From assembly GCA_902799555.1 (NCBI GenBank), contig CADCBB010000001.1, positions 1,882 through 65,881 of the forward strand: 64,000 nt of DNA, read 5' to 3'. How positions within the stretch are numbered: position 1 is the first letter of the stretch; the number at the start of each line of letters is the position of its first letter. A program made the translations under genes and the position numbers. The stretch is from an uncultured Bacteroidales bacterium (GTDB lineage Bacteria > Bacteroidota > Bacteroidia > Bacteroidales > Paludibacteraceae). Of the stretch, positions 17,378 to 25,399 are shown one piece after another. The notes under the pieces were generated by a model that was given only the letters and a program-made list of their open reading frames with translations, did no database searches and was not told the DNA's origin.

Positions 17378-17701
17378 TTGGGGCGATGCCCTCTACTGCT
17401 GCAAGTGAACCACTATTTTATGAAATTGAGTTGGCAAAGTGCTTATGCTTGATATTTTTACAGAGTGTCACGATACTATGAGCAACTAAACAAGAGATTA
17501 TATCTCCGATAATTTTCAGGCACCACTTTAACCAGAATCCTTTTGTTAGTAAAATAGAAATCAACATAATTGTAAATAATTTAATCTGTTTAACATATCT
17601 TGTCCTTATGACTAATACAAAGGTATGTATAAATAATCATATATGCAATGGGTTTAAGAATTTTTTAAGAGTGTATTAATAATCTATTAAACAAAAGAAA
17701 G
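17378..17701. other. A+T-rich intergenic region, no gene found
   Basis: There is no convincing plus-strand promoter or terminator. A possible minus-strand -7 box (TACCTTTG, around 17617-17624) faces the DUF1016 gene and might give an antisense transcript, but no matching -33 element is clear. Composition is more A+T-rich than the housekeeping regions. Confidence 0.4.
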
Positions 17702-18658
17702 ATGGCATACTTTGATAAATATGGAGTGAAATTCTCTGATGATCGAAAGACGTTAGAAAGGTGTCCTAAAGATTTTCAGGGGGCATATACCATTCCGAAT
17801 GGCGTCACAAACATCGGAAATGTTGCTTTCTGGGATTGTTATGGTTTAACGAGCGTGAGTATCCCCAATAGTGTGACAAGCATTGAAAGGTCTGCTTTTA
17901 TGGGTTGCTCCAGACTAACAGATCTAACCATCCCTGACTGTGTTGAAAGTATTGGAGAAGAAGCTTTCATGGGATGCATTGGTCTTACAAAGATGATTTT
18001 ACCAAACAGCGTCAAACGAATTGGAAGGGCTTGTTTTAGGGGATGCTCCAATATGTCGACTCCGGTGTACAATGAGTTTGTGTTTGCATATCTGCCTACA
18101 TCCTATTCTGGAGCATATGCAATCTGTAAAGGTATTTTATCGATTGCACCAGCTGCTTTTATTGATTGCAAAAGTCTGACGAACATTCACATTCCAAATA
18201 GTGTTACAAGTATTGGAGAGGGCGCTTTCTATAATTGCTCTAGTTTGACGAGTGTGTCTATTCCTGATAGTGTTACAAGCATAGGAGATTGGGCTTTCTG
18301 TAATTGCTACAATTTGGTCTCTGTGAAGATCCCTAATAATGTTAAAAGCATTGGAAATAGTGCTTTCAGTGGTGTAAGAGACATTGTATATTCTGGTTCG
18401 GCAACAGGTTCTCCTTGGGGAGCAAAAGGTATGAATGGCGATTATGAGAAAGCAAAAGTGGCAGAACAACGCAAGTTAATAGAAAAAAGGGTACAAGAAA
18501 GAGAGCAAACAAAAAAAGATAATAGGAGAATTGTGATTTTTATTATTGTCGCCATAATTGGTTTGGTAATGTTATTCAACGCTAAATGTGCAAAAACAAA
18601 AAGCAATCACCACTATGACCACTTTGATCCTAGTATGGAATATAGACACTCTGATTAA
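17702..18658 (+). CDS. BspA-type leucine-rich repeat protein with C-terminal membrane anchor
   Basis: A 318-residue protein with eight to nine repeats of about 23 residues of the LRR_5/BspA type (IPNSVTSIGEGAFYNCSSL pattern) over about 25-235. A Lys/Glu-rich helix (about 248-272, KAKVAEQRKLIEKRVQERE) and one transmembrane helix (about 278-298, IVIFIIVAIIGLVMLF) follow. There is no N-terminal signal peptide, so the repeats probably face the cytoplasm on a tail anchor. That is unusual, as BspA repeats are generally surface-exposed. Two bases separate it from the next gene. Confidence 0.8.
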   Translation: MAYFDKYGVKFSDDRKTLERCPKDFQGAYTIPNGVTNIGNVAFWDCYGLTSVSIPNSVTSIERSAFMGCSRLTDLTIPDCVESIGEEAFMGCIGLTKMILPNSVKRIGRACFRGCSNMSTPVYNEFVFAYLPTSYSGAYAICKGILSIAPAAFIDCKSLTNIHIPNSVTSIGEGAFYNCSSLTSVSIPDSVTSIGDWAFCNCYNLVSVKIPNNVKSIGNSAFSGVRDIVYSGSATGSPWGAKGMNGDYEKAKVAEQRKLIEKRVQEREQTKKDNRRIVIFIIVAIIGLVMLFNAKCAKTKSNHHYDHFDPSMEYRHSD

Positions 18659-18660
18659 TT

Positions 18661-19287
18661 ATGTTTATCAATCTTGTAAATACTGACATCCCATTTAAGG
18701 AATACCAATTGAGTCAAGATAAAATTGACGCGTTGAAATTTCAATTGTTACTATCGGAAGGTTATTTGAATGCCTACGAATTGCAGGACGAACAAGACCC
18801 CTTTGATTGTTACAATGTTTTTCTGTTGTTTTTGGAAGGGAAATTGTTATTTCTTTTAGTAGGAAACGCGAGAGCAATAGAAGACGGTAATCCATTTCTG
18901 TGTATGGTAGATATGTCGGGTGAATTTCCTCGTCAGCTGGATAGTGAGGAAATGATAGATTTCATTTGCGATGCATATCACCTCAATCAAAATACGCCAA
19001 TTACATGTAGTTTGGTTTCACTTGATAATGAAATAGACAGGATTGTTATTACACAAAAACTTGAAGACGAGTTGGAATATGTAATCAAAGCACGTCGGCG
19101 TACTCCTAAAGAGGAGGTCAAAGAAGAATCGGCTGTTTTGCGTCACTTTGAGGAATACGATAAACCTGCTAAGAGAAATGTTGATTATGAGTTGTCCGCC
19201 TCTGAACAAACTGAAATGGAAAGATTAAAACAGATCTTTCTGAAAAAGATATATAATTTCGATTACAAACCAAATAGCGATAAGTGA
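18661..19287 (+). CDS. Unrecognised 208-residue cytoplasmic protein
   Basis: No family is recognised. It is acidic, with no signal peptide or membrane helix. The N-terminal half is mixed alpha/beta (YNVFLLFLEGKLLFLLVGNA). The C-terminal third is charged (RRRTPKEEVKEE, then ASEQTEMERLKQIFLKKIYNFDY). It lies between a tail-anchored repeat protein and a lipoprotein in an apparent three-gene operon; its TGA overlaps the next gene's GTG start. A role shared with those neighbours is likely but undefined. Confidence 0.6.
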   Translation: MFINLVNTDIPFKEYQLSQDKIDALKFQLLLSEGYLNAYELQDEQDPFDCYNVFLLFLEGKLLFLLVGNARAIEDGNPFLCMVDMSGEFPRQLDSEEMIDFICDAYHLNQNTPITCSLVSLDNEIDRIVITQKLEDELEYVIKARRRTPKEEVKEESAVLRHFEEYDKPAKRNVDYELSASEQTEMERLKQIFLKKIYNFDYKPNSDK

Positions 19288-20072
19288 AACGTTTAATTCC
19301 TATATTGCTAACCGTTCTTTCATCTTGTACTTGCCATAATAATTGGGTGCAAGAGTTGGAGAGCAAGAACCCTTTTAAAGACAGCACAAAATATATCAGT
19401 GTCTATTTCCGCTTCGATACGATCATCAACGATTTCGAAGTCAGCGGAATCCTGTATCCTGCCTATGCAGAAAAGACCGGTTGGAACGACATGGAGAACG
19501 GCGCTCGGCTGTTCTTTCACTCTCGCAAAACAGGCAAAGAGTACGTTTGGACGGATTGGGATGAAAACTGTCGTTGTTTCAAAAACTATTTCATGAGCAG
19601 GAATGTATATAATATAGTGCATTCCGAAGGATTTAACGGATTCAAAAGTGGCGATACATATATTTTCCATTATGACACAACGACCGTGGAATATGCAAAA
19701 AATCCACTATTGCCCTATGCCGAATACCAATTCTATGATGCCGATTTTGACGGAGAAGATGAATTGATATTGGGCGATTACGGTGGTGGCCCTCACGGTT
19801 GTACTTGTTACGAGATTTATGATATAACAGACTCGGCTTTATTGTTAAAAAGCCCTATAGATGAAGAAGGTAATTTTTCCATAGATGTGAGTACAGAGTT
19901 TGACCCTGCCCAAAAGATTATTACCAACACCATGGATGATGGCGCATATGCTTGGGGATCCTATGTGTATAAGGCAGATGAGAAGGGCAATCTCCATCGT
20001 CTGTATTATGCATCTACAGTGTGCGACTTTGATAAAAACATTATCTCGTCTGATACAACCTTCTACCAATAA
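19284..20072 (+). CDS. Unrecognised lipoprotein with Asp-rich repeat-like motif
   Basis: A 262-residue lipoprotein with GTG start (overlapping the previous stop as GTGA) and lipobox LTVLSSC. The body is beta-rich; YDADFDGEDELILGDYGGGP resembles the calcium-binding DxDGxxD loops of FG-GAP/VCBS or XAC2610-type proteins. Several cysteines follow (CTCYEI). It is probably anchored in the periplasm or outer membrane. Function unknown. Confidence 0.6.
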   Translation: MKRLIPILLTVLSSCTCHNNWVQELESKNPFKDSTKYISVYFRFDTIINDFEVSGILYPAYAEKTGWNDMENGARLFFHSRKTGKEYVWTDWDENCRCFKNYFMSRNVYNIVHSEGFNGFKSGDTYIFHYDTTTVEYAKNPLLPYAEYQFYDADFDGEDELILGDYGGGPHGCTCYEIYDITDSALLLKSPIDEEGNFSIDVSTEFDPAQKIITNTMDDGAYAWGSYVYKADEKGNLHRLYYASTVCDFDKNIISSDTTFYQ

Positions 20073-20104
20073 AACGAAAACTAATTAGGCTTTGTTAATT
20101 GCGT

Positions 20105-20335
20105 CCGAATAGGATTCGGACATTATATTTTCCAAACTACTCCGGGCATCTGCTCGGAGTTTTTCTTTCTCCCTTCCCGCCCGCATTTAAGCGGTTTTTC
20201 TTTCTTTGTATTACAGGCGGATAATATCCGCCGTTCTCTATGTCTATTGCCCGTGATATTATCGCGCTCACTTCGTCCATTGCGTTTGATACTATTCGGA
20301 CATCGGCTCTGCCGACCATTATTTACATAAAATCT
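20105..20335. repeat. Array of short palindromes with differing stems
   Basis: In order: TCCGAAT-AGG-ATTCGGA, CTCCGGGCA/TGCTCGGAG, CCGC/GCGG, GGCGGAT-AAT-ATCCGCC, an imperfect GTGATATTATCGCGC and TCGGC-TC-TGCCGA. Linkers such as TATGTCTATTGCCCG resemble TATGTCCATTACGCC at about 16119-16135, so this array and the 16 kb block are related. Confidence 0.75.
20140..20165 (+). terminator. Probable terminator after the lipoprotein gene
   Basis: A CTCCGGGCA/TGCTCGGAG stem with one mismatch is followed by five T. A second hairpin (CCGC/GCGG, 20181-20194) also ends in five T. Both belong to the palindrome array. Confidence 0.55.
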
Positions 20336-20355
20336 TACTTTTTCTCCCTTCAAAA

Positions 20356-20387
20356 TTTGCATATTCCATTTTTTATTACTACCTTTG
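20356..20387 (+). promoter_or_regulatory. Promoter upstream of the frameshifted gene
   Basis: TTTG 20356-20359, 20 bp, TACCTTTG 20380-20387. It leaves a leader of about 180 nt made mostly of GATTAGTAGGT-type repeats. Confidence 0.7.
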
Positions 20388-20398
20388 CACTCGATTAG

Positions 20399-20490
20399 CA
20401 TAGCATAGTATGCGATTAGTATATTATTAGTATGTAAATAGTAGGTGATTAGTAGGTTGTTAGTAGGTGATTAGTAGGTTATAATAGGTA
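20399..20490. repeat. Degenerate tandem repeat (GATTAGTAGGT words)
   Basis: Seven to eight imperfect copies of an 11-nt word lie in the leader between promoter and start codon. Confidence 0.8.
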
Positions 20491-20571
20491 TCATCCACGG
20501 ACCGCCTTACAACGTCCTAGCCCCATCCTTACCCTCTAATCACCCCATATAAACGCAAAAATACACACAAT

Positions 20572-21005
20572 ATGGGAAAAGTTCATTATTCTGCTGGCAT
20601 TGACTATGTCACAGGAGCTCTCGACACCAAGCATGAGCTCGTCGCACGCCTCAAACATCTGCATGACACAAATGGCGCGCTCACAAAAAATGTGACCCTG
20701 AAATCTATCTTCAGAAGCACAAACGCAATTACGAACAAACTCCGCCGCGTGGCGCAGAACTCGCTCATTTACAGCATTTTGGAGAGGCCGCAAAGCGTAC
20801 AACGGCCCTTATCTATGCCTATAAATTTCCCGACACGGCTTCCGATGAGCAGCGTGCACTTCTCGATCAGTACCGCCTTCGTTTTGAATCCCAACTCAAA
20901 GGCGCGCCTGATCCACAAGCCCCTCTCGACAAATCCGGCAAGCAGAAACATTATTTCCGCTTTGATAACTTCATCCGTGCGATGATTTATCAAGAACTCA
21001 AATAG
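20572..21005 (+). CDS. Conserved-type hypothetical protein requiring a -1 frameshift
   Basis: Frame 1 from ATG 20572 encodes 40 residues (MGKVHYSAGIDYVTGAL... ending TNGALTKN). The -1 frame from 20691 then continues with 104 codons of clearly protein-like sequence (CDPEIYLQKHKRNYEQ, then RTTALIYAYKFPDTASDEQR, ending HYFRFDNFIRAMIYQELK) and a TAG. The junction is A AAA AAT at 20685-20691, in the exact phase of a canonical -1 slippery heptamer. Frame 1 after the junction looks non-coding (NPNSKARLIHKPLSTNP). The start resembles small Bacteroidales proteins beginning KVxYSxGIDYVxGAL, of unknown function. A one-base loss or sequencing error in the A-run is the alternative. Confidence 0.7.
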
Positions 21006-21020
21006 TTTTTACTGTTTAAT

Positions 21021-21064
21021 CTGCCAAAATGGCAGTATGTCAGCCTTTGGCATAGTATTTGACA
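21021..21064 (+). promoter_or_regulatory. Palindrome and possible sigma-54-type promoter of grpE
   Basis: A perfect 15-bp palindrome CTGCCA-AAA-TGGCAG (21021-21035) is followed by TTTGGCATAGTATTTGAC, in which GG and GA are 10 bp apart, near the -24/-12 pattern of sigma-54 promoters (GA in place of GC). No -33/-7 promoter is evident before grpE. The palindrome could bind a heat-shock regulator. Confidence 0.45.
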
Positions 21065-21095
21065 AAGTCAAAGCGGATAATTATGTATATGAATT

Positions 21096-21611
21096 ATGAG
21101 TAAAAAAGACAAAATACAAGAACAAGTGGAAGAGCAGGTAGAACAACCTGTTGAGGAGCAGTCTCCTGAAACGCAAGAGACTCCAGAGAAGTCGATTGAG
21201 GAACTCGAGGCACGCATTGCGGAGTTGGAGGATAAGAACCTGCGGATGATGGCGGAGTTCGATAATTTCCGTCGCCGCACGAATAAGGAGAAACTCGAAC
21301 TCATGGAGACAGCGGGTGAGCGGATCTTCACGGAGATGTTGCCGCTGGTAGATGACTTTGAGCGTGCGTTGGCGGTTATTGACGACGAAGGCGTTAAGTT
21401 GATTTATCAGAAGTTCATTGGCTTCCTCGACAAACATGACGTACACGCTATCGAGACCGAAGGCGCTGATTTCAATACGGACGAGCACGAGGCTGTGACT
21501 ACCTTTGCTGCCGGCGAGGACAAGAAAGGCAAAGTGATCGACTGTACGCAGAAGGGTTACAAACTCGGCGATAAAGTGATTCGCTTCGCGAAAGTAGTGG
21601 TTGGCGAATAA
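21096..21611 (+). CDS. grpE: Nucleotide exchange factor GrpE
   Basis: A 171-residue co-chaperone that releases ADP from DnaK. The acidic, Gln/Glu-rich N-terminus is followed by a long coiled coil (about 30-75) and the GrpE beta domain (about 115-170: VHAIETEGADFNTDEHEAV, then GYKLGDKVIRFAKVVVGE). The motif MAEFDNFRRRTNKE is typical. It is followed by dnaJ across a 159-bp gap full of hairpins. dnaK itself is not in the window. Confidence 0.95.
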   Translation: MSKKDKIQEQVEEQVEQPVEEQSPETQETPEKSIEELEARIAELEDKNLRMMAEFDNFRRRTNKEKLELMETAGERIFTEMLPLVDDFERALAVIDDEGVKLIYQKFIGFLDKHDVHAIETEGADFNTDEHEAVTTFAAGEDKKGKVIDCTQKGYKLGDKVIRFAKVVVGE

Positions 21612-21770
21612 ATTCGCATTAAACAGTTAAGATGGCGCTACGCGCGTTAAATAGTTAAGATGGTGACTACGTCACGTTACTATGCAGCGCGAGAAATAAC
21701 GTCGAAGACCATTTTAACTGATTAACGTTTTACGAAGTAAAACCATTTTAACCGATTAACGTTTACTATT
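21612..21770. repeat. Four hairpin units between grpE and dnaJ
   Basis: A shared word GTTAARATGG is followed by a hairpin that differs each time: CGC-TA-CGCG and GTGAC-TAC-GTCAC on the plus strand; GTTTTAC-TTC-GTAAAAC and GTC-TTC-GAC on the minus strand. Two units face right and two face left. The block ends just before the dnaJ ATG. Confidence 0.8.
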
Positions 21771-22934
21771 ATGGCGAAAAGAGATTATTATGAAGTGCTG
21801 GAGGTCCCAAAGACCGCGACAGCCGAAGAGATAAAGAAGGCTTATCGTAAGAAAGCCATCCAGTATCACCCGGACAAGAACCCGGGCGATAAGGAAGCCG
21901 AGGAGAAATTCAAAGAGGCTGCCGAAGCGTACGAGGTGCTTTCCGATCCGCAGAAACGTGCTCGTTATGACCAATACGGTTTTGCCGGTATGGGCGGTGC
22001 CAGCGGCTTCAGTGGAGGCGGCATGTCGATGGAGGATATATTTAGCCATTTCGGTGACATCTTCCAAGGTGCAGGCTTTGATATCGGCGATATCGGCGAG
22101 ATGTTCATGGGCGGTGGACGCGGTAGAGGCGGCCAGCGTGTACGCAGAGGTTCAGACCTCCGCGGCCGTGTCACGCTGACGCTCGAAGAGATCGCGAAAG
22201 GCTGCGAGAAGAAGATCAAAGTGCGTCGTCTGGTCGAGTGCAAAGACTGTCACGGAACGGGTAGTGCCGATGGCCAGACAGATACCTGTCCGACCTGTAA
22301 AGGTACGGGTCGTGTGACGCGCGCCCAACGTGGGATCTTCGGTATGATGCAAGTGCAGACGGCTTGCGACACCTGCGGCGGCGAAGGACGAATCATCAAG
22401 AAGAAATGTCCGAAATGCGGCGGTGAAGGAGTCGTTCGCGAGGAAGAAGTGATTACAGTCACGATTCCTGCAGGCGTCATGGGCGGTATGCAGTTGACCG
22501 TACCGGGTAAGGGTAATGCTGCGCCGCATGGCGGTGTACCGGGCGATCTGCTCGTGATGATCGAAGAGGAGGAGCACAAGGACTTTATCCGTCAGGACAG
22601 CGACCTCATCTATAACCTGCTGCTCGATATGCCGACGGCAGTGCTGGGCGGACAAGTGCAAATCCCGACGCTGACCGGCGACGTGAAGATCACCATCACT
22701 CCGGGTACACAGCCGGGTAAGGTGCTCCGAATGCGCGGAAAAGGTCTGCCGCGAATCGACCAGTACGGACGTCGTTTCGGCGAAGGCGACCTGCTCATCA
22801 ACGTAGGCGTTTATATCCCGGAACACCTCGATAAGGACGAACGCAAGTTGATAGAGAAGCTGCAAGACAGTCCGAACATCGCTCCGGGCGCGAGTGAAAA
22901 GAAGAGTTTCTTCCATAACTTATTTGGCATCTAA
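21771..22934 (+). CDS. dnaJ: Chaperone protein DnaJ
   Basis: A 387-residue Hsp40 that stimulates DnaK ATPase. It has a J domain (1-70, HPD in YHPDKNPGD), a Gly/Phe-rich linker (about 75-130), a zinc-binding domain with four CxxCxGxG motifs ([32 protein letters not shown]), a substrate-binding C-domain and LRMRGKGLP. It is complete and of normal length. Its TAA overlaps the ATG of the next gene (TAATG). Confidence 0.97.
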   Translation: MAKRDYYEVLEVPKTATAEEIKKAYRKKAIQYHPDKNPGDKEAEEKFKEAAEAYEVLSDPQKRARYDQYGFAGMGGASGFSGGGMSMEDIFSHFGDIFQGAGFDIGDIGEMFMGGGRGRGGQRVRRGSDLRGRVTLTLEEIAKGCEKKIKVRRLVECKDCHGTGSADGQTDTCPTCKGTGRVTRAQRGIFGMMQVQTACDTCGGEGRIIKKKCPKCGGEGVVREEEVITVTIPAGVMGGMQLTVPGKGNAAPHGGVPGDLLVMIEEEEHKDFIRQDSDLIYNLLLDMPTAVLGGQVQIPTLTGDVKITITPGTQPGKVLRMRGKGLPRIDQYGRRFGEGDLLINVGVYIPEHLDKDERKLIEKLQDSPNIAPGASEKKSFFHNLFGI

Positions 22935-25399
22935 TGAAACGATTAGCATTTATTACGTGTCTCATCTGCCTCAGCACGATTGTTCGTGCCGAGGCTTTTA
23001 TGTCTCTGGGCTTGGACACAGCCTCCGGTGAATTCTTCCGTAACTGGTATCAGACGACCGATCTCGGCCATTACCTGGATAACTTCAACGACTATACGGT
23101 CTATGAAACCGAGACGACCGGCGAGTGGAACATCGGCAACCGGAATGTCTTCTCAATCGCCGGTAACTCGTTCAAACAGAGCAAGTACTGGCTCAACGGC
23201 ATGCGTATCGACAGCCGTACGATGGCGGGGCACACTTTGCTGCACACGCAGATGGACCGTACCTCCTTGCTGCTGGACTACCATGACGGCGAGTTGTTCT
23301 TCACCGAAGACTCCGTGCAGAAAGCGGCTATACGTCTGACCGGTAATGTGGGCAACCTCGGCGGCATCTCGCCGGGTACGCGCCAAATGATCAATCTCTT
23401 CCACTCCTCGGGCGAAGAGCGCACGATGGACAAGCGTCCGGTGGATATGCGCAATCATATCGTCGGAGGCGGTACGATGGAGGCAACTTTCGGCATCCCT
23501 GCCTATGGGCGCACCTATTACCAGCATGCCTATGCCCATTACGATCAGCGTCGCCTGACGGCCTTTGATCCTACGGGCATCAGCGGGATGTTCCCTGCCG
23601 ACAATTACCAAGCCCAATTAGACGGAGAAATCCCTCTAAATGTTCAACGCTCCACGCTCAACTATTTCCTCGTAGCACAAGGCCGTTCGGACTATGGCTC
23701 GGAGTTTTATTTTAACCGCAATGAGTTGGCAAAGCAGCAAGCCTATCAGGCCGGCTTATATAGCACGACGACATTTGATAACAAAGGTATTTTGGTAGCA
23801 GGGCTGAGTTATGAACTCAACCAACTCAAGCACGACACGCTCTCTTTCGCACGCAATCTCTTGGATCATGACGGCGAAGCGTTTGACCCTTGGTATGCCG
23901 ATGGTCGCGTGCATAGTGTCAACCTCTCCGTGCAGTACGATCAGCCGCTCTTGCCGTGGTTGCGAATCCATGCGGAAGGCTATAACTCGCTCTTGCATTT
24001 CAACCCGACAGAGACTACCTGGTCGAACGCCATCTATACGCAATCGATCGAGGATGCCGCACCTTCGCCGCTTTACACGACCTCTTGGACGTCGAAAGCC
24101 TTCACTTCCGGTATCTTGGAGAACGAGGCTTTGGCGATCGGCGAATGGCAACCGGCGAAAGGGCTCAACCTCTATGCTCATCTCGGCGTCTCGTTGGATG
24201 GTATCGTGTTAGGCAACGGTCGTTCGGTCATTACGCCGAATGTGCTGGCCAAATTGTCGATGGAATACGAACCGGTATGGTGGTTCAAGTTCGGTCTCTC
24301 CGTGAGTCACCACCGGATGTCTTACACCTGGGATGACGTGCGTTACCTGAGTACCGACTATATGAACGGCGAAATGCGGTACGCCGACAACACCCTCTTG
24401 GGTACGACCGGCGGTGCGTATCACACACCGGACAAGAACCTCTGGATGCATCAGCCTTCGTACGCCGTACTCGACCTGCCGATTCGTTTCACCTTCGGCA
24501 AGAACCGCCGGCACGAGATAGCCATCCTCAGTTCGCTCCGCAAGTACTATAACATGTGGTTTACGGACTTCGCTGACGGCTTGGACGCCAACATGCTCAA
24601 GCAGGGCGATTTTTACTTTATGCGCGAAGGGGAGAAACAGTACACCGTGACGACGCAACCGCTGGATCTCATGTCCGCGCACGTAGGCGGGCGTACTCCT
24701 TATTATATGTCTAATACGCTCAAATATACCTACACGGGTCGCAAATGGTTCGTGCTGGTTAGTTGGCAGAGTTACCTCATGGCGGGCCTGAGTACCATGG
24801 GAAATGGTCCGCTGCATAATAATATCGGTGTATTATCGGAGAGTTCGGCGAATCCCAATACGTATATAGCCCTGAGCGAAAATAGTTTACCTTATCAGGG
24901 AAACTGCCGTCTGGATCAAGACAAGTCGTTTATCTTGCGTATGCAGGTGACCTACAATCCGAATAAGTACCTCTCCTTGGGCTTCAATGGTAAGTTCAAA
25001 GACGGTCAACCCTTTTCAACTTTCACCGCCGTACCGCAGACCATTAACGGTCATGATCAGGTCGCGCTCGTTCATTCCGACGCGAAAGGCATCAACATGG
25101 TTAATCAGGCCTTCGGTAAGCGGGAAGACGCTTTCTTTAATCTCGAACTAAAAGCAACAGGAAGATGGTGGGTACGCGATATCCCGATGTCACTGGAGGT
25201 GCTTTGTTATAACCTCTACGATTTCGGAACGGCGCTGACCGAATATACCTTTGACGGCTACAAGCATGCTACTTATCCGCATTGGACGCAGGAGTTGGGC
25301 AACGAAACGATGAAGAACAGTCGCACGTCAATGAGTCTCTGTATCCCGCGTGGTCTGCTCGTCACGCTCCGCATTGGTCTGGAGAAGGATAAAGAGTAA
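22934..25399 (+). CDS. TonB-dependent receptor-like outer-membrane protein
   Basis: An 821-residue exported protein with signal peptide [22 protein letters not shown] plug-like N-terminal region (about 60-150, GMRIDSRTMAGHTLLH) precedes a long region of alternating aromatic beta strands typical of a 22-strand barrel. There is no carboxypeptidase-like extension and no SusD partner. Coupling to dnaJ (TAATG) may be incidental. Substrate unknown. Its last 72 bp overlap the 3' end of the opposite-strand O-antigen ligase gene. Confidence 0.7.
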   Translation: MKRLAFITCLICLSTIVRAEAFMSLGLDTASGEFFRNWYQTTDLGHYLDNFNDYTVYETETTGEWNIGNRNVFSIAGNSFKQSKYWLNGMRIDSRTMAGHTLLHTQMDRTSLLLDYHDGELFFTEDSVQKAAIRLTGNVGNLGGISPGTRQMINLFHSSGEERTMDKRPVDMRNHIVGGGTMEATFGIPAYGRTYYQHAYAHYDQRRLTAFDPTGISGMFPADNYQAQLDGEIPLNVQRSTLNYFLVAQGRSDYGSEFYFNRNELAKQQAYQAGLYSTTTFDNKGILVAGLSYELNQLKHDTLSFARNLLDHDGEAFDPWYADGRVHSVNLSVQYDQPLLPWLRIHAEGYNSLLHFNPTETTWSNAIYTQSIEDAAPSPLYTTSWTSKAFTSGILENEALAIGEWQPAKGLNLYAHLGVSLDGIVLGNGRSVITPNVLAKLSMEYEPVWWFKFGLSVSHHRMSYTWDDVRYLSTDYMNGEMRYADNTLLGTTGGAYHTPDKNLWMHQPSYAVLDLPIRFTFGKNRRHEIAILSSLRKYYNMWFTDFADGLDANMLKQGDFYFMREGEKQYTVTTQPLDLMSAHVGGRTPYYMSNTLKYTYTGRKWFVLVSWQSYLMAGLSTMGNGPLHNNIGVLSESSANPNTYIALSENSLPYQGNCRLDQDKSFILRMQVTYNPNKYLSLGFNGKFKDGQPFSTFTAVPQTINGHDQVALVHSDAKGINMVNQAFGKREDAFFNLELKATGRWWVRDIPMSLEVLCYNLYDFGTALTEYTFDGYKHATYPHWTQELGNETMKNSRTSMSLCIPRGLLVTLRIGLEKDKE

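Noticed and set aside
20399-20490. CRISPR array
   Set aside because: The repeats are about 11 nt, imperfect and contiguous, with no unique spacers of constant length and no cas genes. The other repeat runs fail in the same way.
20572-20985. Uninterrupted 137-codon frame as the real product
   Set aside because: After residue 40 its composition becomes unlike a protein (Ser/Asn/Pro-rich), while the -1 frame is clearly coding.
20536-20993. Minus-strand frames of 88 and 74 codons over the frameshifted gene
   Set aside because: The plus-strand halves join into one protein-like sequence at a slippery site; the minus frames show no features.
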